Shown here: one piece after another, positions 1 through 12,450 of the stretch
Numbering within the stretch: position 1 is the stretch's first letter
Layout: the number at the start of each line of letters is the position of its first letter
From: Forficula auricularia
Taxonomy: Eukaryota > Arthropoda > Insecta > Dermaptera > Forficulidae
DNA length: 64,000 nucleotides
Assembly: GCA_024734495.1 (NCBI GenBank)
Contig: JALMQS010000099.1
Coordinates: 103,792,320 to 103,856,319, forward strand
Reading direction: 5' to 3'
Position numbers and translations under genes: made by a program
The notes under the pieces: model-generated
What the model was told of the DNA's origin: nothing
What the model saw: the letters and a program-made list of their open reading frames with translations, nothing else
Database searches by the model: none

Positions 1-310
1 ATATAATTTGTGAAAAATGTTTTGAGTAAATTTAATTATTTTGATTAGTAATGTCCATCGATTAAATTATTAAAGTTGTTATCGGAAAATAAAGACTATA
101 TTTTTTATGCAGATAATTTCTATTTTATTGCCAACGTTTAATCAACTTTGTTGACTTCTTCAGTGCTCAAATAATTATCTTCCTTGGATATTTGTCATTT
201 TTATAATTATTCTTGCTTAGTAAACATAACAAGGCAAGTGATTAACATCAATCAGATTAGAATTCTAAGAAAGAATAATAATGACAAATATGCAGGGAAG
301 AAAACTATTT

Positions 311-351
311 GAGCCCTGAAGAAGTCAACAAAGTTGATGAAACGTCGGCAA
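311..351 (+). ncRNA. Hammerhead-like ribozyme motif, family C
   Basis: CTGAAGA at 316-322, extra A, helix II GTCAAC/GTTGAT (last pair G-U), GAAAC and GTC ending at 346. Helix I is GCC/GGC. A mutated minus-strand partner (TAAA replacing GAAA) lies at 126-171, so the pair forms a head-to-head unit spanning roughly 111-365. Confidence 0.55.
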
Positions 352-379
352 TAAAATATAAATTAGCTGCATAATAAGC

Positions 380-1131
380 TGACGTGCTCTGATGTGGCCA
401 TCCACTTAACTTGACCATACAACCTGGCCCCTAACTTATATTTAATATTTAATAAAATTATTTATAATCATGAATTTTTAGATTACTGTGGGCCCACTGA
501 TTATTTATTTATTTATTATAACATTGTATCTATAGGGCCATCTAGCCCCTTTACTGTACAATTTTAGACCTAAATATTTACAAAAAAAATATAATTAAAA
601 TAATACAAGAAAAAACAAAAAAAAATCATAAATGTATACAAAATTTGGTTGAATTTGGTACAAGAGCGTAGATTTTCATTTTTTGACCCCCCTCCCCCTC
701 CCTCATTTTGGGCGGCTAGTTTTTGCATTTTTAGACTTCTGGGGTCCCACTGATTATGTATCCAAAATTTGGTTGAGTTTGCTCAAATGGCCTGGATTTT
801 TAATTTTCAACCCCCCTCCCCCCTTTAATTTTGGGTCTATATGCACCAATTTCTAATCAGCTCTTAAGCTCAATGAACCAAAACTACGTGTGAAATTTGG
901 TTTCGATATTCCCACTAGTTTAACAGACATTTTGACAAAACAATTGTTATGTCGAAAAATATAATTTTTTCTATGTTCCTTATACCGAAATGTCATGGTT
1001 TTGCTCAATTTTTTTAATCAAAACACTTCCTAACGTTTTTGAGATATTTCGAAAAAAAGAAGGAAAAAAAACCACTTTTTTCATGCACGATTACAATATT
1101 TAACCATACCCTGTATGGCAAAGTAAAAAAT
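380..1131 (+). repeat. P-family repeat (plus)
   Basis: Begins with the TGATGTGGCCATCCACTT motif and ends at the ACCATACCCTGTATGG palindrome followed by CAAAGT. Interior landmarks are AACCAAATTT, ATGCACCAA and a TTCGAAAAAA tract. Related copies lie at 12460-13290, 18330-19070, 26290-26880 and 29840-30360. No coding region is seen. Confidence 0.7.
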
Positions 1132-1248
1132 ATAGTCCTTATTAAGATTGGAGTAATTTTTGGAGACGGACTGATAAGTGAATTAAGTGGATATTGATGA
1201 GGCAGTCCAAAAAAAGAAGAAGATAATTTACACTATCTTTTTATTCAT

Positions 1249-1290
1249 AAAACCGACGTTTCGGAGGCTATTCCCTCCTTCTTCAGGGTT
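1249..1290 (-). ncRNA. Hammerhead-like ribozyme motif, family A
   Basis: On the minus strand: CTGAAGA, one extra A, helix II GGAGG/CCTCC, GAAA, ACGT, and C at the cleavage position. Helix I is AACC with GGTT. The core is intact apart from the extra base before helix II. Confidence 0.6.
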
Positions 1291-1301
1291 CACTGACTTT
1301 T

Positions 1302-1347
1302 CAAAACCCTGAAGAAGGAGGAATAGCCTCCGAAACGTCGGTTTTAT
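1302..1347 (+). ncRNA. Hammerhead-like ribozyme motif, family A
   Basis: Plus-strand partner of the previous motif. CTGAAGA is at 1309-1315, helix II is GGAGG/CCTCC, GAAA is at 1332-1335 and the predicted cleavage follows GTC at 1339. Helix I is AAAACC/GGTTTT. Confidence 0.6.
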
Positions 1348-1421
1348 GAATAAAAAGATAGTGTAAATTATCTTCTTCTTTTTTGGACTGCCTCATCAAT
1401 ATCCACTTAATAGTCCTTATT

Positions 1422-3604
1422 TTCCGATAACTTTAATAAGTAAATTTAATAAGTGCTGAAAAAACGATAATGTATAAAGATATTATAATTTGTGAATAAA
1501 TAAATTAAGGACAAAAACAATAATATTGTCTAACTCACTTTGATGGTTCTTGTAATGGTCCAGGGTGTTGTCTCTTGGAGCAGGAGTTTTGTGTCTGGTT
1601 GGCTGGTCGAGAAGCTAAGACTGGCTGGATGCGTACTGTTTCTCCCTCGAGCGGACGCTTCTATATTGTCAAGGACGATTCAATAGGGATAGCCATCAGC
1701 TCAGGCTATTCAGGACAAATTAAATAAATCTTCTCATTAGAGTATCAACCTTTGAATGTATCTGGTTGGGAACTACAAACGCGACTGTTTTGATACCAAC
1801 TGGTTGAAAAACTAATCTCTAAGTCCAAAATGATAACCAAATAAAGCAAAGTGCCTGGAGCGCTGAGCGATGCTCGGTAACTTTTTGCCTCTAAATAACT
1901 TAATAACTCACGATACTTGATAAGTACACCAATTAAAAAAAAATCGTTAGTGCGGTTTTTGAGAAAATAAAAAAAAAAAAAAAACGAAAAATCTTTCATA
2001 TAAAGGTCAACTTCCGGTGCTCCGATTTCAAGCAAAAACTTGATGTACCCCTTCTAGACTATATCGAGCTTAAGTTTCGAATTTCGTAGCTCTGAGATTT
2101 ATGGTTGCGAAACGCAGGGGGGTACATTCTTACGTATGTAAACATCAACTTTCAGTATTTCTATTTTAGCCAAAAACTTGTGGAACTTCTTGAGCCTCTA
2201 GATAGCTTAAGTTTCAAATTTCAAGGCTCTATGACTTACCGAAGACGAGATATGAACGATTAAAATATTTATTTTGCGACATGCCTAATTTACGCCCCCT
2301 TCATTTATTTAATTCATATATATAAAGAATTCCTCGTTTAATTAATAAGATGTATTGCACATACAAAATTATAAATATAACACATCAAATTCTATTTTTT
2401 TTTTCTTTTAGCAAAATATGTTCTTTAAGAACAAGTGTAAAATACCGAATCTATACTAGTAACGAAACCTGAAAATATAAGAAATGAGAAATTTATTAGT
2501 TTTAATGATACACAATGGACTGCATGTGGCAACTCTTAGTATAATCAGGATTTATTTGAACACACGCCATCTCTTAGTAAAACATGGAAACATAGTAAGA
2601 GGAAATTAATATTTTGATATAGGTTCTATATAAAAATAACCTAGAAAATAAAGAAGAAAAGACACTTGGATTACGATACATTATTTTATAAAAAAAAATT
2701 CAAAATTATTAAAAAAAAAAAAAAAATTAAAGATGTCTTTTTTCTAAATTAAAGCGTCTTAGTATTACTATATATGTTTAACGGGCTGCGAAGTCATTTG
2801 CGACTAAACCAATCTGACATATATAATCAACTGATTAATTTTGGTCTAAGATATAAAATTCTTATGGTAAAATTTCGCGATTGTGTGATTTCAAATTTTT
2901 AGTTCAAAAGAAATTAGTGAGTGTTTTGAATTAAGTAATTAGAGGAAACTCTCATCGATTTTTCTAATAAAATCCAATTCTACACTACTATCAGCAAAAT
3001 TAATTTTTTAATACACCCATATATATTTTTAATTAGATTTTAAAGATATTTTTGATTATTTAATTTAAATGTTGGATTGATAATAAAAAAGCGTGCTATT
3101 GAAATTCTTCCGGTATGCACAATTGGATTAGTTGGAAAATGAAATTAGAAAAAACAGTTTTACATTTTTTTTACATAACACCATTCTTTTAAAGCAAACA
3201 TTTATTATTTCAAAATCGATCTATTTAAAATTTCAAGTCATCATTTTTCTGGGGGACTATTTAAAATTAAACTAGCGACCTATCCTAATGTATCAACAAG
3301 GACAGACGCGTCGTTTATTTTAACAGCCAAGATGTTCCCAGCTGGTGTTGTATATAACAAATTTCAAGCAATTTTAAGTGTAGACAGCTTATTTTTTTAC
3401 CCGCCCAAAGGGATATTATCCCAACTAATTCCCTTTCTTATTGATTTGTTTAAAAGATACAATTAGAGGGTTGTCTAATCCATTCTTTCTTACTTATTTT
3501 AACAATTTTTGGAATCTTTTCCTTGTAGAAAACATTCTGAATATCGTGAAATCACAAAAAAAAATTAATTATATTGTGTTTTAAAATTAGATAAATTACA
3601 ACAC
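1422..3604. other. No gene recognised
   Basis: AT-rich sequence with short A tracts. Contains TGAGCGATGCTCGG at 1866, a motif resembling ones near 10264, 11570 and 23324, which may mark a shared hairpin-ended repeat. Nothing else is supported. Confidence 0.5.
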
Positions 3605-4245
3605 GCGCATTTAAAAAAGAGCTCAAATTTTTTAAGTAAATCAATCGTTAACGCTTGATTTTAAGTCTCCAAATTTGCTCACTGTAATACTGGATTCATT
3701 GCCAGCTCAATTTATATAGATTAAAAAAAATATTTATTGATCTATTCGAAAACTCGAGTAGGAAAAATTGTTTAAAAAACCATATGAAAAGAAACGATGA
3801 TTCGTGAAATGAAAATCGATTCTACTGCTGCTTACTGAATTCTTTGATTTAACCTACCTACTATTGAGATCGACAAAATATTTGTTCACAAAAAGTCGAT
3901 GAAAATTAAATTGCCGGGATGGAACGTACTCTCCTGTTTGCTCCTGGTATCCGGATACAAATTTAAAAATTTTAAGAAAATCAATGCTTAATGTTTGATT
4001 TTAAGACTCCAATTAGCTCGCTATAATACTTGATTCATTGCCAGCTCAATTTATACAAATTAAAAAAATATATTTATTGATCTATTCAAAAACTCGAGTA
4101 GGAAAAATTGTTTTAAAAACCATATGAAATGAAACTCGATTCTACTGCTGCTTACTGATTTCTTACATTTCACCTACTCTTGAGATCGACCAAATTTTTG
4201 TTTTACAAAAAGTAGATGAACATTTAATTGGCGGGAAGGAAAGTA
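3605..4245 (+). repeat. Two-copy tandem repeat, period about 345 bp
   Basis: Copies near 3605-3945 and 3955-4245 share GATTCATTGCCAGCTCAATT, ACTCGAGTAGGAAAAATTG and CTACTGCTGCTTACTGA with many substitutions. No coding potential seen. Confidence 0.85.
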
Positions 4246-5100
4246 CACAGTTATCATTTTTCTTGTTGTTGACATCTTAACGAATAAAAATGAAGCACGA
4301 GACACGAAGAAAAAACATAAAAACAATTATTACTACTGCACTTTAATAGACAAATATTTATAATTTCTAATATTTATATTTACAGGTCACTCGAAAACAT
4401 CTAGACTACTTAGTTAAAAATGAAATTATTCCACTATTTGTTTCTATTTTCTTAAAAAAGAAAAATGATCATCTCCATCTGGAGGGTAGAGGAACAACAA
4501 AAGAATGAATATATGAGTATTTGTTTTTAACACTTTGCGGTCAAATAAATATTAACTTATTAGTACCAAGAATGGTTTTGTCCTTTCGAGAAGGACCTTC
4601 ACAGTTTATTTTCCCAATGATTTTGAAAAGGATTTGTTTATGAATTGCGAACTTTCAACATACAATGCTCACGCCTTTTTATCCGTTAGAGAGATTTGTA
4701 TATTCCTTATTATTTCATTATTATTTTATTTTACCCTCTATAATAAAATAGAATATAATTTTTCAAATTATAATTCATTTCACTATTGCCAGAAGTGTTA
4801 AAATATACTCATCTGTGTTACTGATTTTCATAAGTTAGTTGATTTTATTTTTAATACTTACAAGAAATAAATGGGTGTAGTAAGGGAGGAGGGGGCAAGG
4901 GGGCTCTGCTCCCCTCCTAGAAAAACTCATTGCACCCCCCTAGAAAAAATTGAAACTCCACTATTCCGATGCATCACTTATGTATTTCTCATTAAAGCAA
5001 TCTGAACCGCGAAAGTTAAATAATCTAATCAATAAATTTTTATGTTAATTCTACATTTTTAGAAAATTATTTTATTCTTTTTTAAAAAAAAATGAATTGA

Positions 5101-5182
5101 ACACCCGACGGGATTCGAACTCGTGTTTCTCTCCTTTAGCCGAAGAGTGACTTTACCAACTAGGCTACGGTGATCCCGCCAG
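5101..5182 (-). repeat. tRNA-derived repeat, copy 1
   Basis: On the minus strand, an A box (TAGCCTAGTTGG) and B box (AGTTCGAATCC) with T-stem remnants, but no pairing acceptor stem, so a tRNA-derived repeat or pseudogene rather than a working tRNA. It recurs about 309 bp downstream with its flanks. Confidence 0.7.
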
Positions 5183-5410
5183 GAATGCTCTTTAGATTGA
5201 ATGTTATTTTTCCTTTTCGCGGCTTTTTCTATTTAAAGTATAGTTACTTATGTATTAGAAAAATTAACTTTTTAAACGTTAGTTTTAATTTTTTTTAAAT
5301 CAATCTGAGCCGCGAAAGTTAAATAATGTAATCAATAATTTCTTATGTTAAGTAATTCTACATATTTAGAAAATTATTTTATTATTTTTTGAAAATAAAA
5401 AATGAATTGA

Positions 5411-5493
5411 GCACCCGGCGGGATTCGAACCCGTACTTCTCTCATTTAGCCGAAGAGCGCCTTTACCAACTAGGCCATCGATGATCCCGCCAG
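5411..5493 (-). repeat. tRNA-derived repeat, copy 2
   Basis: Same structure as copy 1; the T arm pairs (CGGG TTCGAAT CCCG) but the acceptor ends do not. The flanks (AATCTGAGCCGCGAAAGTTA and on) are also duplicated, so the ~305-bp block is a tandem duplication. Confidence 0.7.
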
Positions 5494-6234
5494 GAATTCT
5501 CTTTAGATTGAATTTCATTTTTCTCATTAAATTATTTCGTAACTACCAAAATTTGTCAATTTTACTAAAAAGTTAATTGATCTCTAATCGGATTACCGAA
5601 ATTGAAATATTACGATGATTAATTATGCCTTTTTTTTGTTTTTCCCACAGCCCTAAGAACTCCTACTAATTTAACTAAATATGGATGAAATCTATAATGA
5701 AAATTTAGAATAATTTTTGGTCTAAATATTTTCCCTTCTTAAGGAAAAAAAAACCCAAACAACACGGAACTTGAGTTTATGAAAATTTGAATGAAAGAAA
5801 GATTCTCTGGTACAAACCCTTGTCAAAAATGTCACTGATGTCTAGCCAAATAGTAGATCTTGCGTTTTCATTTACGTTTTGAAGCACTCTTGAAAAGGAA
5901 TCCACCCACTTCTGTGATATTTGAACTTGTATTTACGGAAGCTCCAATCAAAACAAAAGTATTTCCTGTCACATCGCTTAGAATAAAGTGGAGTCCTGAC
6001 AATCTGCCAAAGGGCCTTTAACTAAATAAGGATCAAATTTTATTTTACATGAATCATAAGATTTATGTGTACCTAGTTTTTACTTAAGATTTTAAAAATC
6101 ACCGTCATTTCTAGGATGTGTGTAGAATTTGCCATCTACTCGTAGATTCAATTTGTGCAAGAATTGTAGACAATTCACTAAAAAATTATTATAAGTACTA
6201 TAGCCATTAGAAAAACATGTCTTTATACCCTTCA

Positions 6235-6525
6235 CAGAGGCGACTGTGGGTCAGTGGTTAGAGTGTCGGACCGCTGGCCTGAAATACGCTGGTTCGAGAC
6301 TGAGTCTCGGCAGATCAGATATTTGCAGTCACCTCCTCTTGGAAAGCAATGGCAACCTACCAAGAGCATAATTGCCTAGTAACCTATCCAAACTAGCCGT
6401 TCGGAACCGGCGTTAAAAGTAGGTCCCTTATATCTGTGTAAAAACAGCTAAACACACTCAACACAGATATATGCAGAGAGGAGCCAAAACGTCAGGGAGA
6501 CCTGATATGGGACTTAAAGAAGAAG
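6235..6525 (+). mobile_element. tRNA-derived SINE with 10-bp TSD
   Basis: TSD ATACCCTTCA at 6225-6234 and 6526-6535. The head contains an A box (GGGTCAGTGGTTAGAG) and B box (GGTTCGAGACT). The body contains TTGGAAAGCAATGGCAACC, and the tail ends AAAGAAGAAG. It depends on a LINE in trans (family knowledge). No internal ORF. Confidence 0.88.
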
Positions 6526-6906
6526 ATACCCTTCATATTTTGTTGAAATCAATAGATGTCGATCTAGGCTAAAACTTAAGCGTATAGGTTCAATTTTATT
6601 GATTTAAAAATTTATCGTCTGATTTCTGTTTAGCTGCTACAACTGTTGGCTTATATATACAGGGTGTTTCTAAATTGATGCGAAATATTTTAAAGAGTGA
6701 AATTTCAAAAAATAAAATATGGGGTGTCTTTCATATAATTTTTTGTTCCAAGCTTCTTCCCCTCCAAGTTACAGCCCTCTAAAGTTAGAGAGAAAAATTG
6801 TTTTAAGGTAGAAGTTTCGCGACAATCCACACAAAAAGTTTTAGCCTCGTAACCACTCTATACATATGGACGGTACTAATATTTGAGGTTATGTTTTTTT
6901 AACTTC

Positions 6907-7776
6907 TTACACTACTCTCGACCTAGACAAACTGAATAAATGGGGCTCTCAAAATTTAGTTAACTTTAATTCAAACAAGACTCAATGTTGTCTAATTTCT
7001 AGGCGCGAAAATAAAGATTTCCCTGATATTCACTTCGATTCGAATACCCTGAAAATGTGTGACAGCCTATCCATGTTGGGCGTCTCTGTCGCATCTGACC
7101 TGTCTTGGAATGAACACATCTCCTCTGTGGCGAAATCTGCAGCAAGGAAGATTGGCTTCTTATTCAGGTCCAAGCGATTTTACAAACCCCCACAACTTCT
7201 CACCATCTACAAGGCCCAAATCCGCCCCTGTCTCGAATACAGCTCTCATCTATGGAGAGTAGCCTCAAAATATTCTCTTGCTACCGTGGATGCAATTCAG
7301 AAACGAGCCGTCAAGCTAATTGACGATTCTACCCTCACCGACTCCCTCGACTCGTTGGCTCATCGAAGAAATGTCTCTGCCCTATCCATTTTCTATAGAT
7401 ACTATCACGGCAGGTGCTCTGATGAGATAAAATCAATAATTCCCCCAAAGCATGCTTTGCACGTAGCACGCGTTTTGCCGACTCCCAACACTCTTTCGCG
7501 GTCAAATTGGAAAAGTGCCTGACCACTTCATTCGCCAATACATATATCCCCATGACTTCAAGGAACTGGAACTCTCTCCCAGCCTCCATCTTTCCCAGCA
7601 CCTATAATCTTCAAACCTTCAAAACCGGGGTGCATAGACACCTACGTCTACACCCTCTCACTTAATCAACTTTCCCTTCTCTTCGGTAATGCAAGAGTCT
7701 TTCGAGATCCATAGGAGATGCATCTTTACTGGTGCACCCCTTCTTGCATTCGATTGCATTAAAAAAAAAAAAAAAA
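6907..7776 (+). pseudogene. 5'-truncated LINE (Jockey/CR1-like) reverse transcriptase C-terminus with poly(A)
   Basis: The frame reads from about 6907 (LDKLNKWGSQNLVNFNSNKT) through LGVSVASDLSWNEHI, KAQIRPCLEYSSHLW and on to a stop at 7522. The natural continuation is in another frame from about 7490 (RNWNSLPASIFPSTYN, TFKTGVHRHL) to a TAA near 7664, so there is one frameshift. A 3' UTR and a ~17-base A tract (7760-7776) follow. These are the post-catalytic RT segments of a LINE ORF2; the YADD core is absent. It is inserted in the 40.0/54.5-kb repeat at about 6900. No clear TSD was found. Confidence 0.85.
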
Positions 7777-7949
7777 ACTATATCCTCTATATCAGGGATT
7801 CCCATCCTTTTTATAATATGGTACCTGTACGTTATAAATAATTGGATGACGTACCGGTAGACCAAAAATTTTGAAATGGGGAATAAAATGCAATGGAGAA
7901 CCTTTGTAATAAGGACAAGTAACTTGGGGTATTTTTCAATTGCTAAACA

Positions 7950-8400
7950 TATACATATTAAAAATTTGAAATATCCAAATTAGAGAAATTTTAGTAAATT
8001 TGGGATCAGACGGTCTTAGAGAATTAAAAAAATATATTTTATTTGAAATATCTTGAAAAAAAAAATTGTCGAAAAACGAAAAAATGGCTAGGCTATAGAG
8101 CATTGCGAAATTTCTCATTTTGACAAAAAATTTGATATATTCAAATTATAGATATTTTAGTATATTTGGGATCAGACGGTCCTAGAGAATTGAAAAAATA
8201 TATTTCATTTGAAATATCTCGAAAAGAAAAATTTTGTGGAAAAACGAAAAAATGGCAAGGATATTTAAATAAGCCTTGTGAAATTTCTGATTTTGACAAA
8301 AAATTTGAAATATCCAAATTAGAGATATTTTAGTATATTTGAGATCCTACGGTCCTAGAGAATTGAAAAAATATATTTTATTTGAAATAAAAAAAAAAAA
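7950..8400 (+). repeat. Three-copy tandem repeat, period about 175 bp
   Basis: Copies start near 7950, 8124 and 8296 with ATATCCAAATTAGAG and GGATCAGACGGTCCTAGAG. The hAT-like left end CAGGGATTCCCATCC lies just upstream at 7793, with no right end found. Confidence 0.85.
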
Positions 8401-8626
8401 AAAAGAAATTGTCTTTAAATCTCTGGTAATGATTTAGAAAACGAAAATTTTAATATAATATTATTTATATAGTAATTAAAGAAACATAATATTTTATTAA
8501 TTTCGTTAAATACTAATTCGCACGCATGAATTTCTCGATATTACCTTATTACCTTTATCAAATTTCTTGGGAATTTCGCCCGGCTCGAGCTTATCTCTAA
8601 CGGCGCTCTTTCTTATTTCTTTTCAG

Positions 8627-8674
8627 TTGGCCTCCAGAGACACTCCAGGGCACATCTACTACGCCTGATCAAAG
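8627..8674 (+). other. Exon-like segment between consensus splice sites
   Basis: A 48-base GC-richer segment preceded by a pyrimidine tract and acceptor (ttcttttcag) and followed by donor GTAAAG. Two of its three frames are open. It has no recognisable protein motif. It could be a small host exon, a 5' UTR exon or chance. Confidence 0.3.
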
Positions 8675-9378
8675 GTAAAGAAATGTTAATTGCTATTATC
8701 TATAATTAATATTCATCTATCTCATTACACTCCACGATCAATTAAATAATCTCTATTTGTATCTTACTTAATCAGTTTAATTCTTAAAAAAAAAAGTAGA
8801 ATATTCATGTATCTAATCTCATTAAACGAGCAAAAATGGTATATATATTTGTTAATATATTTGTATCTTAGTTCTATTTTGAAAATGGCTCTACCGATTT
8901 TGATGAAACCAACTCTATTAACAAGTTTTGATGATGATAAAACGATCTGGCTAGGTCTGGACCTCGACAAATTTAATTTTAATTGATCTTTTCTTAATTA
9001 AAGTAATTATTTATAGATGAAAATCTCAATAAAAAAGTTTGTTTACATTTTTTTCAATTATCTTTTTTTATTAATTGGTTTTTTAATTTTAAAACCCACG
9101 AATACTTTATACCAAATATTGTTATATATTAGAATTTACCAATTTAATTGATTTAAATTCCTCATATTAAAAAAAAACGGACTAAAAATATTACCGCAAC
9201 CTAGAAGATCAAGTACAGTCGATAGTGGGGAAGTAATTTCCGAAATCGAAGCCTATTTCTTTAATCAAATTTAGGGAACGTGGTGTTGGTTGATAGTGAA
9301 ACATTGTTAAAATTAAATTAGGTTGGAGTTGGTGGTGTTTCACAAGGAGAAAAAAATTAAAATACAAAGATTTTTTAT

Positions 9379-10030
9379 TATGAAAGATATTAATTTGCCG
9401 ATGGTAATAGATTCAAATTTACTAGAAAATCATAGATCAAAGATGGTGTCATCTATTAAATCCGATGGAGTGGAATATTTTTAATTATATGTCAGAGGGG
9501 TTGTTTTTCACCCCCTCGGGAATCGAACCCGAGTGCCAGTAACAGCAATCCGGGCCACCTGGCTCACCTGCGGGATACGAACCTCTCTGACATATGCAAA
9601 CGCGTAAAATATTTTACATTAAAATATTTTACATTAAACATATAGCCATGCCATATAATTTAAATAAAGGTGGTTGAGTGTTTCGAATTTTGAAGAAATT
9701 CAAAATTCGAAGGGCAATGGAATGACTTTTCCTAATTTAATATGAAAGATATTAATTTGCCGATGGTAATAGATTCAAATTTACTAGAAAATCATAAGAT
9801 GGTGTCATCTATTAAATCCGATGGAGTGGAATATTTTTAATTATATGTCAGAGGGGTTGTTTTCACCCCCTCGCGAATCGAACCCGAGTGCCAGTAACAG
9901 CAATCCGGGCCACCTGGCTCGGGTTCGATTCCCGAGGGTGAAAAACAACCCCTCTGACATATAATTAAAAATATTCCACTCCATCGGATTTAATAGATGA
10001 CACCATCTTTGATCTATGATTTTCTAGTAA
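9379..10030. repeat. tRNA-like foldback: two direct arms plus one inverted arm
   Basis: Arms near 9379-9595 (direct), 9741-9918 (direct) and 9919-10030 (inverted). Each has CATCTATTAAATCCGATGG, GTCAGAGGGGTTG and a B-box-like sequence (minus strand GGGTTCGATTCCCG), with GTGAGCCAGGTGG resembling an A box. It has the same arm order as the unrelated element at 24942-25257. Confidence 0.75.
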
Positions 10031-10387
10031 AGATTTTTTAGTTTACTCTATATAATTCGAGCTCTTAACTCATCGTCAGGAGAACATTGACATTTTTTCT
10101 CCTTGTGAAACACCACCAACTCCAACCTAATTTAATTTCTATTTCATGTAAAAAATTGCTTCAATAAAATTATTGGGGGTGCAGTGGTGGGGGTGAGGTT
10201 CGTGGTTTCGGGGGGTCCAGGGGGCGTTTATCATATATTTGTATTTTTTTTAATTTGGTTACCGTGCATCGCTCGGTGGCTCCAGGTAATAACTATTAAA
10301 GTCCATATCATCTATATTATTTAATTATTCAAGTATGTTGGCAGGTATTTGGACAGGAAAGTAGCAAATCAAAAATTTCTCATTGAT

Positions 10388-10432
10388 TTACACGATGTTT
10401 CGCCAACTTTATTTTGGCTTCATCAGGCGTCA
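10388..10432 (-). ncRNA. Hammerhead-like ribozyme motif, family H
   Basis: Minus strand: CTGATGA, A, helix II GCCAA/TTGGC, GAAAC, ATC. Helix I CGC/GTG plus TTT/AAA. Helix III is imperfect (ACAT). No second arm was recognised. Confidence 0.45.
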
Positions 10433-10599
10433 AAAAAAAAACACAAAAAACAGAATTTCAAAGAAATTACAAAAGTTACATCATTTTTTTCTCTTTCTGA
10501 CCAAATCAACAAATGATATTACACGCAACATACCCCAATGATTATGATTAATTTTAAGATATAATAGATGTACACATATTTCTGAATTAACTCAATTTT

Positions 10600-12450
10600 A
10601 ATTCATTCTTTTTATGGCCCGAACAATTATTTAATTTATATAAAAGAAAGATTCAAATAACGATTTATATAAAAATTGGTGTACTTATCAAGTCTCATGA
10701 GTTATTAGTCTTGTATAAATTTTAATCCGATTGAAATAAAGGAAGGGGGTGTAAATTAGTCATGTCGCAAAATAAATATTTAAATCGTTCATATCTCGTC
10801 TTCGGTAAGACCCAGAGCCTTGAAATTTGAAACTTAAGGTAGTTGTTTCGCGACAATACTAGCAAAAAGTTAATGCTAGAGTATATAGAACAGACAATAA
10901 GGATTCATAGTTCATAAACCCAAAAATTTTTGCTGTTTATGTACCGATTCTAGCCAATCCCGTGTTCTTTTGACAAATCTGGCATCATTGCAAGAGATTG
11001 CATATTTTTATATTACAATGACATTTTTAAAAGTTAAAAAATTTCTATAAAAATCGTTTTGTAATTTTTTTAACAAATGTAATCAACGCCTACGTTACAC
11101 CTTATGAAAATTATAATTTTGAAAAAATCTAGAGCATGCGCGCTTTATACATCTTTCGCTGGTTAAATAAATGCGCTGTTGCCATTTTTTTTAATAAATT
11201 TTTCATTATTTATTCATTATTATCTCAGAAACTGTGTTGTAACTATGAATCAAAATTGTCTTAAAATATGTATTGTTTATTGTTTGATGTTGGTTTAGTT
11301 TTTTATAAAAATGCTAAGAAAGGTTTCTTAATTATAATTAAATATGTATGTAAACTTTCCGATATCCAGTATAGTGTAATGTATAAGAGTCTGAAAAACT
11401 CTATTTTTGAAATTTAATATCTCCGGAACTATATTGTTCATAAATTTCGTTTTGTTACCAATCGATGCAAAAGTATTTAAATAATAATCTGTCTAAATTT
11501 CAAAAAAATCCTAAGAAAACCCATTTGGCGGAACAACTACCTTAAGCTATTTATAGGCAAAAAGTTAACTAGCATCGCTCGGTGCTCCAGCCACTTTATC
11601 ATTACATCAATGAGAAATTTTTTAAACTCTTTTGATCAATTTCGGATCGAACCGTCAAATCATTAGATTTTTTCATTACTTTGAAAAATTATTATAATTT
11701 ATTTTTAATTATACGCTTATTAATTATTTTTTTCTCGAAACAGTGTACAATTTTTACTGTTATATCAGGATGTGTTAAATCATAATTATAATTCGAATAA
11801 ATTAACAGAGCCGAAATATATTCGAAATTCAATTCAATGATAATTACAATGTTAATTACAAGGTAATGTGTTAATTCACAATTAAAACAAATTAACAAAG
11901 TCGAAATATATTTAAATTCAATCCGTTGACAGAGAAACGAGTACCAACTCCCGCAATAGAAATCCACTAACATGAAATCTTAAACAAAACTCACTATAAG
12001 TTAGAGGGAATTACAAAAGCGATAGAAAAAACGCTCAATATAATTCAACACAGTCAATGAAAATTTTTATTTTTTATATAGTAGTATGTTGAACCTTTTG
12101 AGATCATTTGAATTTCACCAGCGAGAGTAATAAAGATAAATTAATTTATAAAAGAAAAAAAGGAAAAAAATTTCCGTCGCTTGTATATATATTTTTTAAA
12201 ATATTTTGACTGATTTTTGTATATTGTAAATAGTTTTATAATATGTTGACTAATTTTGAAATGTTTTAAATTTTACCAGTGAAATTGTAAAAGTTATAAT
12301 TGTATATTTGTTGATATTGGTGTTTTTGAGTTGTTGATGATAAAATAGAAATGTATTCGAGTGTCTGTGTGTATAATAATGGCAGAGCTTAAAAAATTGA
12401 CAAAGTTTTTGGAGCTTTATTTATCAAGGTATATATGTGATTGATTTTGA
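10600..12450. other. No gene recognised; dispersed-repeat fragments
   Basis: TTTCGCGACAATACTAGC at 10849 relates to the 54.5-kb repeat; TAGCATCGCTCGGTGCTCCA near 11570 relates to 1866, 10264 and 23324. Open frames here are short and AT-driven. Confidence 0.5.

Larger units (their letters stand above)
1144..1409 (+). mobile_element. Palindromic hammerhead-like unit, family A, with 12-bp TSD
   Basis: The 266-bp unit is flanked by ATAGTCCTTATT at 1132-1143 and 1410-1421. It has a ~45-bp leader (AAGATTGGAGTAATTTTTGG and on) and then a palindrome running from the TGGATATTGATGAGG motif to its complement at the 3' end. Each arm holds a hammerhead-like motif, one per strand, facing outward. It sits immediately after a P-family repeat. 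The TSD length and one-sided leader suggest target-primed retroposition rather than DNA transposition. Confidence 0.8.

Noticed and set aside
5101..5493. Two tRNA genes
   Set aside because: A and B boxes are present but the acceptor stems do not pair and the pair is part of a tandem duplication; treated as tRNA-derived repeats.
7793..7860. hAT element start (CAGGGATTCCCATCC)
   Set aside because: No matching right end or 8-bp duplication was found downstream.
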